Source: Iris pallida (taxonomy: Eukaryota > Streptophyta > Magnoliopsida > Asparagales > Iridaceae). Taken from it: DNA of 64,000 nt. Shown here piece by piece: positions 43,310 through 54,220 of the stretch. The notes below the pieces were generated by a model. That model saw nothing but the letters and a program-made list of their open reading frames with translations. It was not told the DNA's origin and did no database searches. The stretch covers positions 38,152,039-38,216,038 of the forward strand of contig JANAVB010015600.1 in assembly GCA_029216955.1 (NCBI GenBank). The letters run 5' to 3'. The number at the start of each line of letters is the position of its first letter. The first letter of the stretch is position 1. The position numbers were made by a program, and so were the translations under genes.

Positions 43310-43870
43310 AGAGGTAAGAATTCCCTTAGAGGAGATAACTCTATTGGGAACAGGGTGTTTACTCAGAGGTGATATGGACATGGTAAACACGGAACTTTTT
43401 GCTGAGACACTTTCCTTACTCAGAGGTAATATGGACATGGCAAGGATAGACTCTCCGGGGGTATAGAACGACTCAGAGATAGTGCGGACGTAAAGGGTTC
43501 TATAAATAACAACCGCGTGGGATCGTCATGGAAGGGTTTCCTCCTCAGAGATAATATGGACATTGCCGACATTCTTCACTAGAATAACAGTTCATAGGTA
43601 AGATAGACATTAAATATTTTTTAGGAAATTATGATAACTCAAGGTTATCATAGAAAGGGATGACTACTCAGAGGTAATATGGACATGGTAGATACAGTAT
43701 AGAATAACACTTCAGATGTGGTATGGACGTAAAATGTTTTCTAGATAGTTATGCAACATGGAGTCATGGGAGAAGCGACTACTCAGAGGTAATGTGGACA
43801 TGGTAGACGCGACTTTGACTAAGGTGTAGGGAATCAATCCAGTGGTAATATAGACGTGAAAAGTTTTCTA
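43310..43870 (+). repeat. CTCAGAGGTAATATGGACATGG repeats in G3
   Basis: About eight copies, often TACTCAGAGGTAATATGGACATGGTA, with GGACGTAAA variants. They lie on the 3' side of the antisense gene, the same place as in G1 (27735-28165). Confidence 0.8.
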
Positions 43871-43948
43871 CTAGGGATAGGTATAGAAGGGATGAATTCT
43901 TTTAACGGAACCCATGAACACTTACTGGGAAGTGGGAGGTTTACACTA

Positions 43949-44270
43949 TTAGAAACGCCATTCCCATTGAGATCCTAGGCATTGCACCCAGGGTTCATCT
44001 TCGAAGTATTCGAACATTTGGTCTTCGTTCTCGAGCGGAGGATTTGTGGAGACCATATTAGCGGACAACATCTTTTTGAAGACCTGACCGGTACTGGTGT
44101 CAGAGTCCCAGGTTGAGGAGTCAGAAGAGTGCAAATGCATGATGACTTCCATCACTGAGTCTTCTGAAGTTAAAGTGGATGTAACAAAATCCAACCTCCG
44201 ACGGAAGCACTGGTAATAGTTTTGAGCATTTCCCTTTGGAGCTCGAATCCATAAAGGAAGGTGTCGGCCA
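43949..44270 (-). pseudogene. G3 pol linker, left of T2
   Basis: Minus strand: HLPLWIRAPKGNAQNYYQC, LDFVTSTLTSEDS, DSDTSTGQVFKKMLSANMV, matching the G1 linker near 23580-23800 (LPL, QDYYNN, LGYVTPATTPEISDEE, SDISIGNVFRQVLSVNIA). The frame is open here for ~105 codons. RT does not follow; repeats do. Confidence 0.75.
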
Positions 44271-44551
44271 TGTCACGACCCACGCCCAGTGTAAGGGCAC
44301 GAGACCGTAGGTACGTCCAGCCTACGCTGCCGTGTCGGCGGTAGAACGCTATCCTATGTCACAAATATCTAACACAGTATAAATGTATATGTACAGAATA
44401 TACACTCCAATCGGAGGATAATACATAGGGTACAACTCAATCACAAATCTAAGATGGATAATAGCACGATAAGATAGATTTAAAATCATCAAAATAGAGA
44501 TACAACCAGAAGGAAATAAGTCTATGTGTTAAACAATACTACAACAAACAT

Positions 44552-44881
44552 CTAAATAATACATCTCAAAAGACAACACAAAAAGTAAGATAAGCCCTGG
44601 CAGTCTAGCCTAGGCAATAGGTTAGTCTCCTCAGCATAAACTGGATCCTCCTGAGGGTCCAGGTTGTAAGTGTCATCTACACCAGCTCCATAGTAGGTGG
44701 GGCAAAAATCCTTCTCGTTCTCTGTAATATTTTCAACAGGTCCAGTCAGGACATGAGCGAATACATAACTCTCATACAGTTCATAACATGGCAGAAAATG
44801 TAGAACAAGCAATATAATAAAATACGTAAAACGATGTAAAAAGATGTAATGAATAATAAAAGCAAATAAATATGAGTACAT
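44552..44881 (-). CDS. Small LTR-embedded ORF with NIT...CPTYYG motif (T2 copy), 109 aa
   Basis: The first ~50 residues are strongly hydrophobic (Phe, Leu, Ile, Tyr), then VLTGPVENIT, linker ENEKDF, CPTYYG, and an acidic tail (LDPQEDPVYAEETNLL). It is the longest of three homologous ORFs in this window. CPTYYG codons differ from T0 and T1 only at third positions. Could be a small secreted or membrane peptide, or a coding-like remnant in the LTR leader. Confidence 0.42.
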   Translation of the reverse strand: MYSYLFAFIIHYIFLHRFTYFIILLVLHFLPCYELYESYVFAHVLTGPVENITENEKDFCPTYYGAGVDDTYNLDPQEDPVYAEETNLLPRLDCQGLSYFLCCLLRCII

Positions 44882-45479
44882 GAAGGTTGTATAGAAAATA
44901 AGAACTGTAAGTGAATATAAGTGATTTAGAGCATAAGATGGTTATGTAATCAGTTTGGATTGCACATGCCTAAGTTAACAGAGTTGTACATGATGAAACT
45001 ACTTGGGAATTGATCATAGAACCACTTTTACTCACCCCTACCCCAATCAATACACAAGGATCTAGTCAAGTTGTATTACGTACATGAGGTTTGGTTATAC
45101 ATGAAGCACATGTAAACATGAGAGTACATGAGAGCACATGAGTGTACATGAATAATATGAGTATGAAGAATACATGATGTACGTGAAAAGCACATGACAT
45201 GAAGTATCTGATGCACCCAATGAGGGGATAACATCTCAAGAAAAGATCCATATAGTACCAATCCATGATAACAATATTACAGCATCAAGTAAAGTAGTCT
45301 AGGGCAAGAATATAAGTCTTATCAAGAATGAAACGATCATTGCATGTACTCGCCTGATATCTTGAGCGACTGATGAGAACAGATGTCCGAACCGACGTAA
45401 CTGAGTCCTATTTAAAGCAACACAGGTTACAATATATTCAAAATATAATAATTAAAGTTTATAATGTATTCTATATGAT

Positions 45480-45605
45480 TCTAGGTCAATCTAGGTTAAA
45501 GTCAACTCTTGGTCAACTCTAATCAACCTTCTAGTCAAACTAGGTCAACATCTAAGCTAACTTGGTCAACTGTCTAGGATTTGGTCAAACTCTAGTCAAC
45601 ATACT
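45480..45605 (-). promoter_or_regulatory. TTGAC-rich block in T2
   Basis: Seven or more GTCAA/GTCAAC copies (TTGAC on the minus strand), a shorter version of the T0 and T1 blocks, at the same LTR position. Confidence 0.4.
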
Positions 45606-47377
45606 TATATAGGCCTAGTGAGTCCATTTATAGGTCAATCTATAGGTATCTCAAGGTATGGGCTAAGATACCAAGGTACAATAGATAGATATCATATAAC
45701 TCTATAAACAAATATAGCCTGACATCTATATATACTCTAACGTATATCTACTATGCCTATATATCACAACTGAACTTTGTAACATACTCACAATACTTAC
45801 CTCACCCCATATGATACTAATATATATGTGAAGGTAAGCCTTCACATACCCATACCCATACACATAACCTGACAAGTATCAGTTACACATGTAATCACGT
45901 ATACCTATCTAGTCACTTATATGTATCCTCTCAATATCACATACATATACCTCATGACAACCCATAACCCATATATATAGCCATACCCATAACCCATACA
46001 TAAACTCTAAAATCTGAGCTCTATATAAACACAATAGCATCCCAAACCTATATATATCAGATATATATAGACTATACCAATCATCAACACCATATAACAA
46101 ATATCCATATCAGATAACTGTGTTGCATCACAGATCAGAATCTGATCCCAAACCCATATATAGCTCAAATACAACATATCAAATCTGGACATGAAGGGTG
46201 ACTGTGCTGTGTGTGTGTGTGTTACAAGGTGTACAGTGTCTAACCAGTGTAAAGTATCAGAGCGTCACAATGTGAAGTGAAAAGTGTTCGAGAGGTGTCA
46301 GTGTCATGTATGTATTAGAGTGTCTAATATTGTGTACAGGCAAATGTGTCATGTGTCAACATGTTAGGGGGTGTGTGTGTCCAACCACAAATTTCAAATA
46401 GTGAAAAAATTATGGTATCAGACATGTACAGAACTAAAAGGAAGTGCAGTGTTCAGTAACATGTGTCGAGCATGTGTGGGTGTATGTGTGCATGCAAATC
46501 ATGTAATCCAATGTGTCAATTGGTGTCTCATACAAGGGTGTATGTGTCTAGCATGTCAGAGTGTCCCTAAAATGTGTCCAAGTGTGTCAATGTGTCCAGT
46601 ATAATACAGTATCAGAAACCTGAGAGGATGCGTGTGTGCGAGTGTCGATAGCACTTGCGAGTCGAATAACTCATAGAATACTAGATCAAACCAACCCAAA
46701 CTTCTTAGGCCACGTGTAAGAGATTGTATCTTCCCAACCCAACAGGTGGCACATGATATCGTGTAGTATCCAAAAAGAACGGACATGGCAGCAGCAGGGC
46801 AGCTACTGTTCACCCAGTACAGTTTGTGCGATGTGTCCCCGTGTCCATTTAGACACAGTAGACCATCACAAAATCAACTCAGAGAAATACCACTACAATC
46901 TACATTAAATAATCTTTCCAAAAAATATAATTTACGCTAAAAAATAGAGAACAAAAAGTCCTAAGGGGCATTTCATCGAACACTTGAGTAATCTCTGCGA
47001 TACAGAACGATACGCCCATGATACGGGCATCAAATGGATTCGATTTCTAACCAAACATAGCCTAGGGCTAGGGGGACCCTAAATGAGTGCATTTATTGTG
47101 AGAAATTAGGAAACAAATAGCTTTATAGATAATTACCTATAGAGAGTTAGAATCTCAATAAAAATTCGTTTGGAAAGATCCTACTCCAAATCTAATGGCC
47201 AAATTTCTTCTGATCCTTGCTATCTTGCCAATAAAGACCTCCTCTACACAAGGGAAGTGCAATGAAATTGATTTGGATGAATTTGGAGGTAATTTGATGA
47301 AAGGGAGCAAATTTGGGGAAGAAGACAAATTTAGGGTTAGGTTTCCAATAAAAGAGGCAAAAGGGGGCTAATGATTA

Positions 47378-47385
47378 CTTATATA
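47378..47385 (-). promoter_or_regulatory. TATA box of T2
   Basis: CTATATAAG on the minus strand, ~360 bp into the LTR, followed by a leader with CCCCCTTTTGCCTC, as in T1. Confidence 0.5.
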
Positions 47386-47741
47386 GGTGCGGGTATCCAT
47401 CCTTCGCCGGCCATGGGTGATTCTAAGGTTAGGTTTAGGTCCAATTTAGTTTAAAGGCCTTCTCAAGTTGTAAATCAAGCCTTTTAGGAAAACGCTCAAA
47501 CTAGACTAAGGTTTCAACAAATATCTTGCTTCTAACTTAGTATCTAGATATTTTAGAACTTAGTTAACTAGTTAAATTCTACTAACTAAGTTTCTAGGGT
47601 CATGATCAACATCTAGATTAGGTAATTCTAGGGTTAGACCTAATATAACACTTAGCACATTATTAATTAAATAAAATTCAAAAATAATTCAATATTTATA
47701 AATTACCAAAATACCCTTATTCTAGAAAAGTGGTAGTGACA

Positions 47742-49196
47742 GGATTACCATAGTTGAGTTCTTTGTTGTTGTTCAAGTCGTAACCCATCTTCTGGACGAG
47801 GTGTTTGGCTTGAGTAGCATAACGGTAGAGTTGCATCTTACCGTTGTCGGATTTTGGTTCTCCTAGAGTTAGTCGCTGAGGATGCTCCAATCAACCAAAG
47901 ATGATGGGTACCTCTTTCTTCTTCTTTGCTGGAACTAGAAAGTAAGAGCCCCGGGAAGGGACAACTCGGATCACAAGGTTGGCGGTTGGCACTTATGTTT
48001 GTAGCCTACATATAGAGTTGTCTAAGAAATATCCAGTGTTCTAATATCCACGAGAGTAATTTGAAGACAACTTTCTATTAATAAAACGAGAAATTTTATC
48101 CCGAAGGATTACATCATCTAAAAAGTGCATTTTGGTATCGGCACAGACGTAGTCTCCAAGCTCCTCATCGGTGAGGACTAGGGCTATCGAGGGAGGAAGC
48201 GGAGGATGCTTCTCCTTTAGCTTGACCACCAAGGGGGCTACGGTCAGAGGTTTTTACGCCTTCATGGTTGGCTTTGGGGATCTCAGGGGTAGCCTTATTC
48301 ATATAGGCTCTTGGCCATCATCTGACGTCATCGAGGGCGAAGATGGCGCTTTACTTCGAAGCTTGACGATGAGGGGTGCTGATACCTTGGTGGTTTTCCC
48401 TTCAATCGAACCTTTAGTGGTTCTTCAGTAACTGCTGCACTTTCTGAGGCTGTCTCTGCCTCGTCGTCGGCGTCATTTCTCTTATTGTCCTAGGGGACTG
48501 ACTTGTACAGATCAACATCCGTACAGTAGGCTTCAAGTCCCCGGAACAGGTCGATATCAGCAAATTCGGTCTTGATAGTCCCGTCGCTGGCTACGTACTT
48601 TATGCATTGATAGAGAGTGGAAGGAACGATCATCTACTCATGAATCCATGGTCATCCCAACAGCATGTTGTAGTTTATGTTAGCGTTGATGACATAGCAA
48701 GTTACTTCAATATGGAGGTCACCTATTTGGCACTTCAAGCAAATTTTGCCCAGGGGCTCGCTCTTTCCTGCGTTAAGGCCGCTGATTATTGTGTTCAATG
48801 TAGTCAGCCGATACATCGGGATCCCTAGAGTTTGGAGCTAACTCCATGGGATGATGCTGAGAGAGAAGCTTGGATCGATGTAGATGCGGTCGACTTTAAT
48901 GGCACCGACATACCCTGTATAGTACAGAGGCCTATTATGCCGACTATTCTTCAGCAGCATGTCTTGCTGGATGAAAATGATATTTGGGATCCCTTCGACA
49001 ATATTATGATAATGTGGGCAGGCTGCAGGGTCTTCCTTGGGTGGTCGCACCTGAGTGAGAAAGGACTCGGCGTTCTGCAAGGCTTCGCTAAGCGTATCTC
49101 GGGTCTTTTTGGAGAGACGAAGGATCTCGATGACTGATAATCTAGCCGGGATATTGGTGAGCTGCGCTAGTATGTCGAAGTTGTAGGGTGTGATAG
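47742..49196 (-). pseudogene. pol: G3 gag C-terminal end, protease and linker
   Basis: From the H insertion site leftward: PYNFDILAQLTNIPARLSV, RLSKKTRDTLSEALQNAE (the conserved segment before Tat protease), then protease-like RPLYYTGYVGAIKVDRIYIDPS near 48,880, with Asp-Pro-Ser where Asp-Ser/Thr-Gly is usual, and LLGWPWIHE. The linker follows (LKEKHPPLPPS, LVLTDEELGDYVCAD, KISRFINRKLSSNY), then MQLYRYATQAKHLVQKMGYD up to T2 at 47742. Several stops. The protease would cut the polyprotein. Confidence 0.78.
49192..49196 (+). repeat. Left target-site duplication of H (GATAG)
   Basis: GATAG before the H 5' LTR, identical to 56583-56587. Removing H and one copy gives a continuous G3 reading frame. 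Confidence 0.93.
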
Positions 49197-51584
49197 TGTA
49201 GTGCCCCGTTTCGCTCAGTCAATTAGAGGAATCTAAATGCCAATGGCGTTTGGATTTAGCCATGCAACGTCTTGTTCGAAGATCCGCACTGTCGAGACGA
49301 CTCCTCGCTCAGGTGGGTGGCTTTGGTGAACTTGCCTCAGCTTGGCCTTCATACTAATAAAACGAATGTTTTCAAATGCACAAGTAGGCTTGATAAGAAA
49401 ATAGATGAATCTACATAGCTAAGGGAATAATTCCAAGTCGGATCGATTGAGTTAAGAATATGGAAGGGTCCTATGGTCGGTTTAGAAGTGTGGCACATTG
49501 TGCTTTCAAAATGACACTCGGTCCTTTATCCCGTGGCTTGGGAGAAAGAAGTTGGTTTAATTTTCCACAAAGCTATGAACTTAGCCTAAGTGATAGGCAT
49601 CGTACGTATAAATGCTTGATAAAGCATGCACGGTCCTATCATCCAAGGCTTGGCATAGCCTTTGGCCATCCTACGGATTAAGTTGTTGTACGATTGAGTT
49701 AAGCAAAAGTTATGTTGGGCTGTCGAAGTCATTCTAAGCACTGTTCCACGATTTCTGCGGTTGTTAAGTCATATAGTCCCATGATCTCAAGGCTCATCAT
49801 ATAAAGTATGACTTGGACGATAGCATCACGTAGAACACAAGTCAATTTAAGGCACAAGCCACGGTCAGCACTATGAAAAGTTAGCCATGGTCTATGGTAC
49901 TTAAGGAACATGTTTTGTTCAAGTTAAGTAGGAAGGCTATACGATAGTCGTTCCCTTGGTTTCAAGGAAAGGAAAGTTCATGCGACCGTTTGTCGTCGAG
50001 GCGGTCCCACATTTTGGCAGTCTCTAAGGATGCACATTTTGTATCGTATGGTTCTGATGCACGTTTTGCATCGTATGGTTCCGATGCACGTTTTGCATGA
50101 TATGGTTCCGAGCACGTTTTGCTAAGTATGGTTCTATTCGTACCTCAAAGTAGGCTATGCATTTATGTGAGTCTATGTGTTCTCGTAGATGCGTGGTCAT
50201 GGACAGCTTGTCGACAAAGCTTTCTTCCTCGACTGGTATTACGTCGGGGTGCCGAGGCCAATCGACCTAGGGGGAAGACTTTATAGCAACGTTGGATTGC
50301 ACCGCGTGGGTAGTCGGAGGATTTCCATGGGGCTAGCTACCATGCATTGAAAGACCCGCCTCCTACCCGAGCTATGTCCACGATGGCTTGGATTGCCAGA
50401 GACTTTCATATAGATAAGTTGGTGTGCTGAGTGACAATCCGCGTTCACGGTGTCGGTTGATTCAAAGAAAGTATAAGCACGACACGTTTGAGTTAAGAAG
50501 TTATGCACGGTTGTAACATAATATGGAGCCTAAGATTTGGCTAAGCAAAGACACGTGCTTCGGCATGAGATGTGGCGTCTAGTAATAAGTCATCGGCATA
50601 GAGTTGCATAAGTTGGAATTGAGTACTTTTGAGTTAAGTCAAAAAGGGCCATAGGACAAGTTCAGTTAAGTCATATTGAATTGCGGGGCACACCCTCAAT
50701 ATGTTATGGCACAACTACATTGTTATGACACAAGTATAGGCAAGTTACTAAGTGGCGAGGCACCGCCTCAATTATGTTATACAAAAAGATTTATGGTACG
50801 ACCAAGTTGTTGCGTACCAACTATCGGCCGAAAGGCAAGCACGAGTCGATAAGATGACGTTGTTGGCACGAGAAAGTCTAAAGGCAAAGTATGAGTAAGT
50901 TGTCGGTGCAAGACATGGTGATGGTCTATAGACACAAAATAGGCCAGAGTTTGTGTCCTAAAATTGATCCTAAGGCAAGGATAAAAAGGCAATCTTAAAA
51001 AGGATATGTTGCACAAAGTAAATGAACGTGTTGGTTTTGTATGGGTGGACGAGGAGCTCACACCACCAGTACAGTTGAATACTGACACCCACACAGTATT
51101 TATGTGCAGGCACAGGTAGAAGCTCAATGGCGCGGAGCTCGCTTGGATGCGTCGAGGCATAGAGTCCCTTGGCATTTCGAGGCGTACGGTCGCATGGAGT
51201 CTGGACTTATATGGGACATAATGCATGGACATCGCCTATCTGAAGCATCCGCTGTCTCATTAATTGTATTGAGAGATTAAAAGAGGGAGCAGAGTGACTT
51301 GTATTATGAGAAGAGTGAGCTTGAGTGATTGTAATCTTGGACTCGTGCCCACCTATATAATCTTCGTTTCAATATCAATAAAGAGCATATTTGAATGACT
51401 TATGTTTTGCTTCAAGTTTTCGCTGATGTTTATTCTATGTTTCTGCTTGGAACTTCTGTGTGACGACCCCTTCGCTTAGCCTGTAATCGACGTTATGGAA
51501 CCCGCCTTGCACGAGTACAATCTAGGCTCGTACGACATCACGCTTTAGTGAGGACGATCGCTCCTACGGGGGCGGGGCATGACA
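49197..51584 (+). repeat. H 5' LTR (2388 bp)
   Basis: Starts TGTAGTGCCCCG, ends GCGGGGCATGACA. A TATA-like CCTATATAATC lies near 51353 and AATAAAGAGC near 51380. A tandem unit of ~30 bp (GATGCACGTTTTGCATCGTATGGTTC type, four copies) lies at 50025-50140. Confidence 0.93.
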
Positions 51585-54220
51585 TAATGGTATCAGAGCA
51601 CGGCTTTACGTCCTTGGACTTTCGATTAAATTCTTTAACTCTGGTGTTGGTTCTGCAAGCTCTGATGTTGTTTCCGCGAATGATATTGTTAGTGTGCTCT
51701 CTCTCTCTCTCTCTCAATATTCCATGGAATGTCCATACAATAAGTCTATATAATTTTTAAATAGTTTGAGAATAGTTTTTGATAAAATAAAAGATGGTTC
51801 ATGTAAAGCACGGTTGGCTAAGTCGGATTGGGCATATACACCAAGATTGCGTTGATCTTAGCAAAGTCGTATACGGGATTCAAAATGTGTCGGACAATAA
51901 TGAGTTGGACTCGATTGATAAAGGTATTGGTTAGTTGTGATAGAGGTGCTATCGTAAGGCGATATCGTCAATGCGATATAGATGGAACGTGCTTGAAATT
52001 GAGGAATAGTTCGAACGGAGATTCAAAGTAAATCGAATAAGAATTTTGAGGATTTGTCAAATGACTTCATCCCTGAGTGGTGTATAGGATAGCCTCGGGA
52101 ATATCGATCAATTGAGGATACGGGGTGCCAATGAGTCTATTAACAAGCGTCACATATATGTAAAGCCTTAGATTGAGTATCATTAAGTCGTAATCTAAAA
52201 GTTTATGATGAGTTGGTTTGAACAAACTAGAAATGACGCGCACGAGAATTGAATTGCATAGGTATGAATTGTGAATATGATTGAGTAGGTAGATTGAACC
52301 GAGAAAAAGTTAAGGTGTACGAACGGATGACTCGATCGAGGAAATCGATATGAATCGTATACGAAAAGTTAGCACGATTGGATGATAGCGTGCATGGAAA
52401 TGATTCGAATATTTGAGATGGACTCTATGGATTGGAATAGATGTTGCTCGATGATTTGAGTTAGCATAGATCGAGGCGTTTTAAGAAAATATGTTGCTCG
52501 ATGACTTAAGATAGATGGATGAACATATGTGATTATGGATTTGAATGAATTGATCATGTGAATAATTCAGAGATTATTGAACGAATTTTGATCTTGAATT
52601 ATGGGCAGATTGTGGTGCATCCAATTCGGATGATAACATCGGTTGCACGACTCAGAATTTGTTACAAATGAAGATTGTCAGGTTACGTATGTTATCGATT
52701 GTATTGAGGCATATCAAAGATCGATATGCGATAACTCGGGGGTACTCTGAATCAGGAAATAACGATCATGTAAAATGTTATTGTTTTCATGGATGCTATG
52801 CTTAGGGATTTTGATTAAAAAGAACGTTTGGATGAAAGGAAAGTATCTTGATTGCTTCGACGATAGCCATAATGTCAACATTCTTGTCTTGTGCGAGCGC
52901 AACACCAGTCTCACACATGTGTCACGTCGGATTTGGGGTGATTATTTTGCATGAGCGCTGACATGGTGATTCATGTCACGAGAATGATCGAACTCAAAAA
53001 ATAAGGGCATGGCAATTTGTATGCTTCGACTTGTGGTTTGATACGAAGGTAAATTTGAGGAATATTAGGATTTATGATTGAAAATTGAGTAAACTTGAGG
53101 ATTGAGTAGATCCAATCTGCGTATCAAGAATGAATCAGTCTTACTCAAAACAAGAGTTACGCCCCGATGAGAACAATTATCCTGCGAGTGTGCATGATGA
53201 TTTCATGTCTAAACGTGGATAGTTGGACTTGCGTAAGATTGGGATATGAAAATTTGCTATGCTAGACGACCTCGTGATCGATTATGTGAATTACGATAAA
53301 TGACTTAGGGAATATGGAATAAAAATTATGGTTTAGAAATAATTCGTTTTGTAGCATACTTGACTGTAATAGGATGGATAGATGGATTGTATTGAACATG
53401 TTCAAAGAGATAGATGATACAATTGTTGGTTTGGACGTACGATAGTGATATGTAGAAGACTCAGTTGAATAGAACTTATGGTAGGATGGCTTTGCTGAAT
53501 GACTCGGACCCCTTGGACTAAGTGTTGTAAGTGCGAATAGAAGAATATATGCTTGAAGTTTAGAAATCGGAGTGATACGAGCTTGGGTAGAAAACCTGTA
53601 CTATCAACTTTGGTTTGACCTTAGAATTGGGGTCAGTGTTGATATTATTATTTGGGAACTATGATTCCAATACTGACGATTGACTTTAGCCTGGAGAGAT
53701 GGCCTAGCGGTTAGGTGAGACGTCCCTGCTTTAAGAGATAGCATATGACTGATTTCAGGATTGATAGAATGAATCAAATATGTGAAATTAGATTCACTAT
53801 CACGAGGCTTGGCTGAAATGCATATATTTCGGGGATACCTTAAATGTACATGATCCATCTAAGTGATATGTTGAATTCAAGTGAGACTAAAGGAACGAAA
53901 GAGTATCAAGGATTTTAAAATCGTGTGTTGCAAATAAAGTATTGATGGTAGTACAATCGTTGGATTCAAATGAACTGAATGTCGATTGATCGAATAGTTT
54001 GTCTTAGAACTAAGTCGCCCGTGTGCGTGATAAGTGTAAGTTACCCAAGTCGAGATATAGTTGTTCGATGTGAAGAAAAATTAAAGCACAAGCATAGATC
54101 AGATTGAAAAAATGTATAGAAAGAATGTGTGTAAGAATCATTGGATGATGTATCAAGTTATAAGTCTATAAGTGTACTTAGTTAGTTTCGAGGACAAAAC
54201 TTTTTTTGAGTGGTGTATAA
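51585..54220 (+). other. H internal region: PBS and non-coding DNA
   Basis: PBS TGGTATCAGAGC at 51588-51599 complements the 3' end of initiator-Met tRNA. A CT dinucleotide run lies at about 51694-51715. The rest is A/T- and G-rich on the + strand with no domain in any frame. At 53692-53740 a stretch with TGGCCTAGCGG fits a Pol III A box, but no B box follows. The end holds the pol-like TTCGAGGACAAAAC remnant at about 54187. Confidence 0.75.

Larger units (their letters stand above)
44271..47741 (-). repeat. T2: solo long chromovirus-like LTR inserted in G3 (3471 bp)
   Basis: On the minus strand it starts TGTCACTACCAC at 47741 and ends GTGGGTCGTGACA at 44271. It shares with T1 the start region, TATA box (47378-47385), the GTGTC-rich block (46200-46850), TTGAC block (45480-45605) and the small ORF. 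Both flanks are G3 coding sequence which reads on in frame, so the insertion is a solo LTR. The five flanking bases differ (minus strand AATCC before, TGGCC after), so no target duplication is seen. Confidence 0.85.

Noticed and set aside
50777..51232. 151-codon minus-strand frame with a homologous frame at 55948-56229
   Set aside because: Both lie in the two LTRs of H, so similarity comes from LTR duplication; no domain or codon-pattern support.
53692..53760. tRNA gene
   Set aside because: Only an A-box-like half; no anticodon arm, B box or acceptor pairing.
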